6,285 nt of DNA from JBBRLG01 sp038231495 (lineage in GTDB: Bacteria; Planctomycetota; Planctomycetia; Gemmatales; Gemmataceae): contig JBBRLG010000442.1 in the NCBI GenBank assembly GCA_038231495.1, forward strand, positions 1 through 6,285, written 5' to 3'. Below the pieces are notes generated by a model. It did not search any database, was not told where the DNA came from, and was given only the letters and a program-made list of their open reading frames with translations. The position numbers were made by a program, and so were the translations under genes. Shown piece after piece: positions 6,068 to 6,285 of this stretch (the first letter of the stretch is position 1; every line of letters starts with the position of its first letter).

Positions 6068-6285
6068 GGGCTGCCGGTTGCCAAGTCGTGTAAGGTTCTG
6101 ACGTCTTCCGGCGCTCCTTTATTTCAACTGTGGCGAGTTGGCGAGCGGGGCGGGGGGTAGCGCCCCGGGGGGGGGTGTGCAGAAACCCCGGGGGGTAGAC
6201 CCCCCCGCGCCCCCAACCCCCCGGGGTGGGAAGGAGGTTATTTACGAAGCCCGAACCCGCCACGGGGCCCCCCCCGGGGGGGCAG
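6068..6285. other. Non-coding, G/C-run-rich right edge
   Basis: After the sigma factor stop, 6068-6140 is ordinary sequence without a gene, promoter or T-tract terminator that I can see. From 6141 on, runs of G and C dominate, including nine G at 6167-6175 and seven C at 6200-6206. A good Shine-Dalgarno-like AAGGAGG sits at 6231-6237, but no ATG, GTG or TTG follows at a usable distance. Either this is a real GC-hairpin intergenic region or a poor-quality contig end. Confidence 0.6.
6147..6205. repeat. Paired GC hairpins sharing CGGGGGGTAG
   Basis: The ten bases at 6151-6160 recur at 6189-6198, 38 bases apart. Each sits in an inverted repeat: GGGGCG (6147-6152) with CGCCCC (6161-6166), and GGGGGG (6190-6195) with CCCCCC (6200-6205) around a TAGA loop. 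They lie 80 to 140 bases after the sigma factor stop. They lack T-tracts, so a terminator role is only possible, not supported. Confidence 0.5.

Noticed and set aside
6051..6101. Small frame overlapping the end of the sigma factor (ATG at 6051, 16 residues)
   Set aside because: Too short, no proper ribosome site and no homology; a small anti-sigma peptide was considered but nothing supports it.
5314..6263. Minus-strand open frames opposite the sigma factor gene
   Set aside because: The plus strand encodes an intact sigma factor with its own ribosome site; the antisense frames have no domain and begin in the low-quality right edge or inside the gene.

Overview
The window reads as a complete short contig from a GC-rich planctomycete, most likely of the Gemmata/Gemmatales group. 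Three things in the sequence point there: the N-terminal motif LAVEALEARNLLS, a variant of the LEPR-xLL motif typical of planctomycete exported proteins; the long mosaic architecture of that same protein; and a short ECF-type sigma factor whose region 4 (VGAVYTGKSRVLQRLR) matches the type these bacteria carry in many copies. This is recognition by eye, with no database search behind it.

Layout. Bases 1-42 are almost pure C, and 43-98 hold a short tail with no solid gene. A single huge minus-strand gene fills 99-5207 (about 1702 residues): a predicted secreted or surface protein with an N-terminal reprolysin-like metalloprotease domain, then an Ig-like domain, a PPC-like domain, three Calx-beta domains, an SdrD-B/EF-loop module, an alpha-helical island, a fourth Calx-beta domain, another SdrD-B-like domain and a C-terminal DUF4214-like region. 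A 251-base intergenic region (5208-5458) separates it from a divergent plus-strand gene (5459-6067) for a 202-residue ECF-type sigma factor. This region holds a 36-base perfect palindrome, a weaker stem-loop and the two ribosome binding sites. Bases 6068-6285 carry no recognisable gene and become runs of G and C that form several GC hairpins; like the poly-C start, this may partly be an assembly or sequencing artefact at the contig edge.

How the genes may work together. The two genes diverge from a shared control region, so joint regulation, or control of the exoprotein by the sigma factor, is plausible but not shown. No anti-sigma factor, kinase or secretion gene lies in the window. I do not see a clearly new biological system. 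The points most worth checking are the unusual protease active-site region (perfect zinc site, usual Met-turn sequence absent), the intergenic palindrome, the all-helical block inside a beta-sandwich protein, and the divergent sigma/exoprotein pair.
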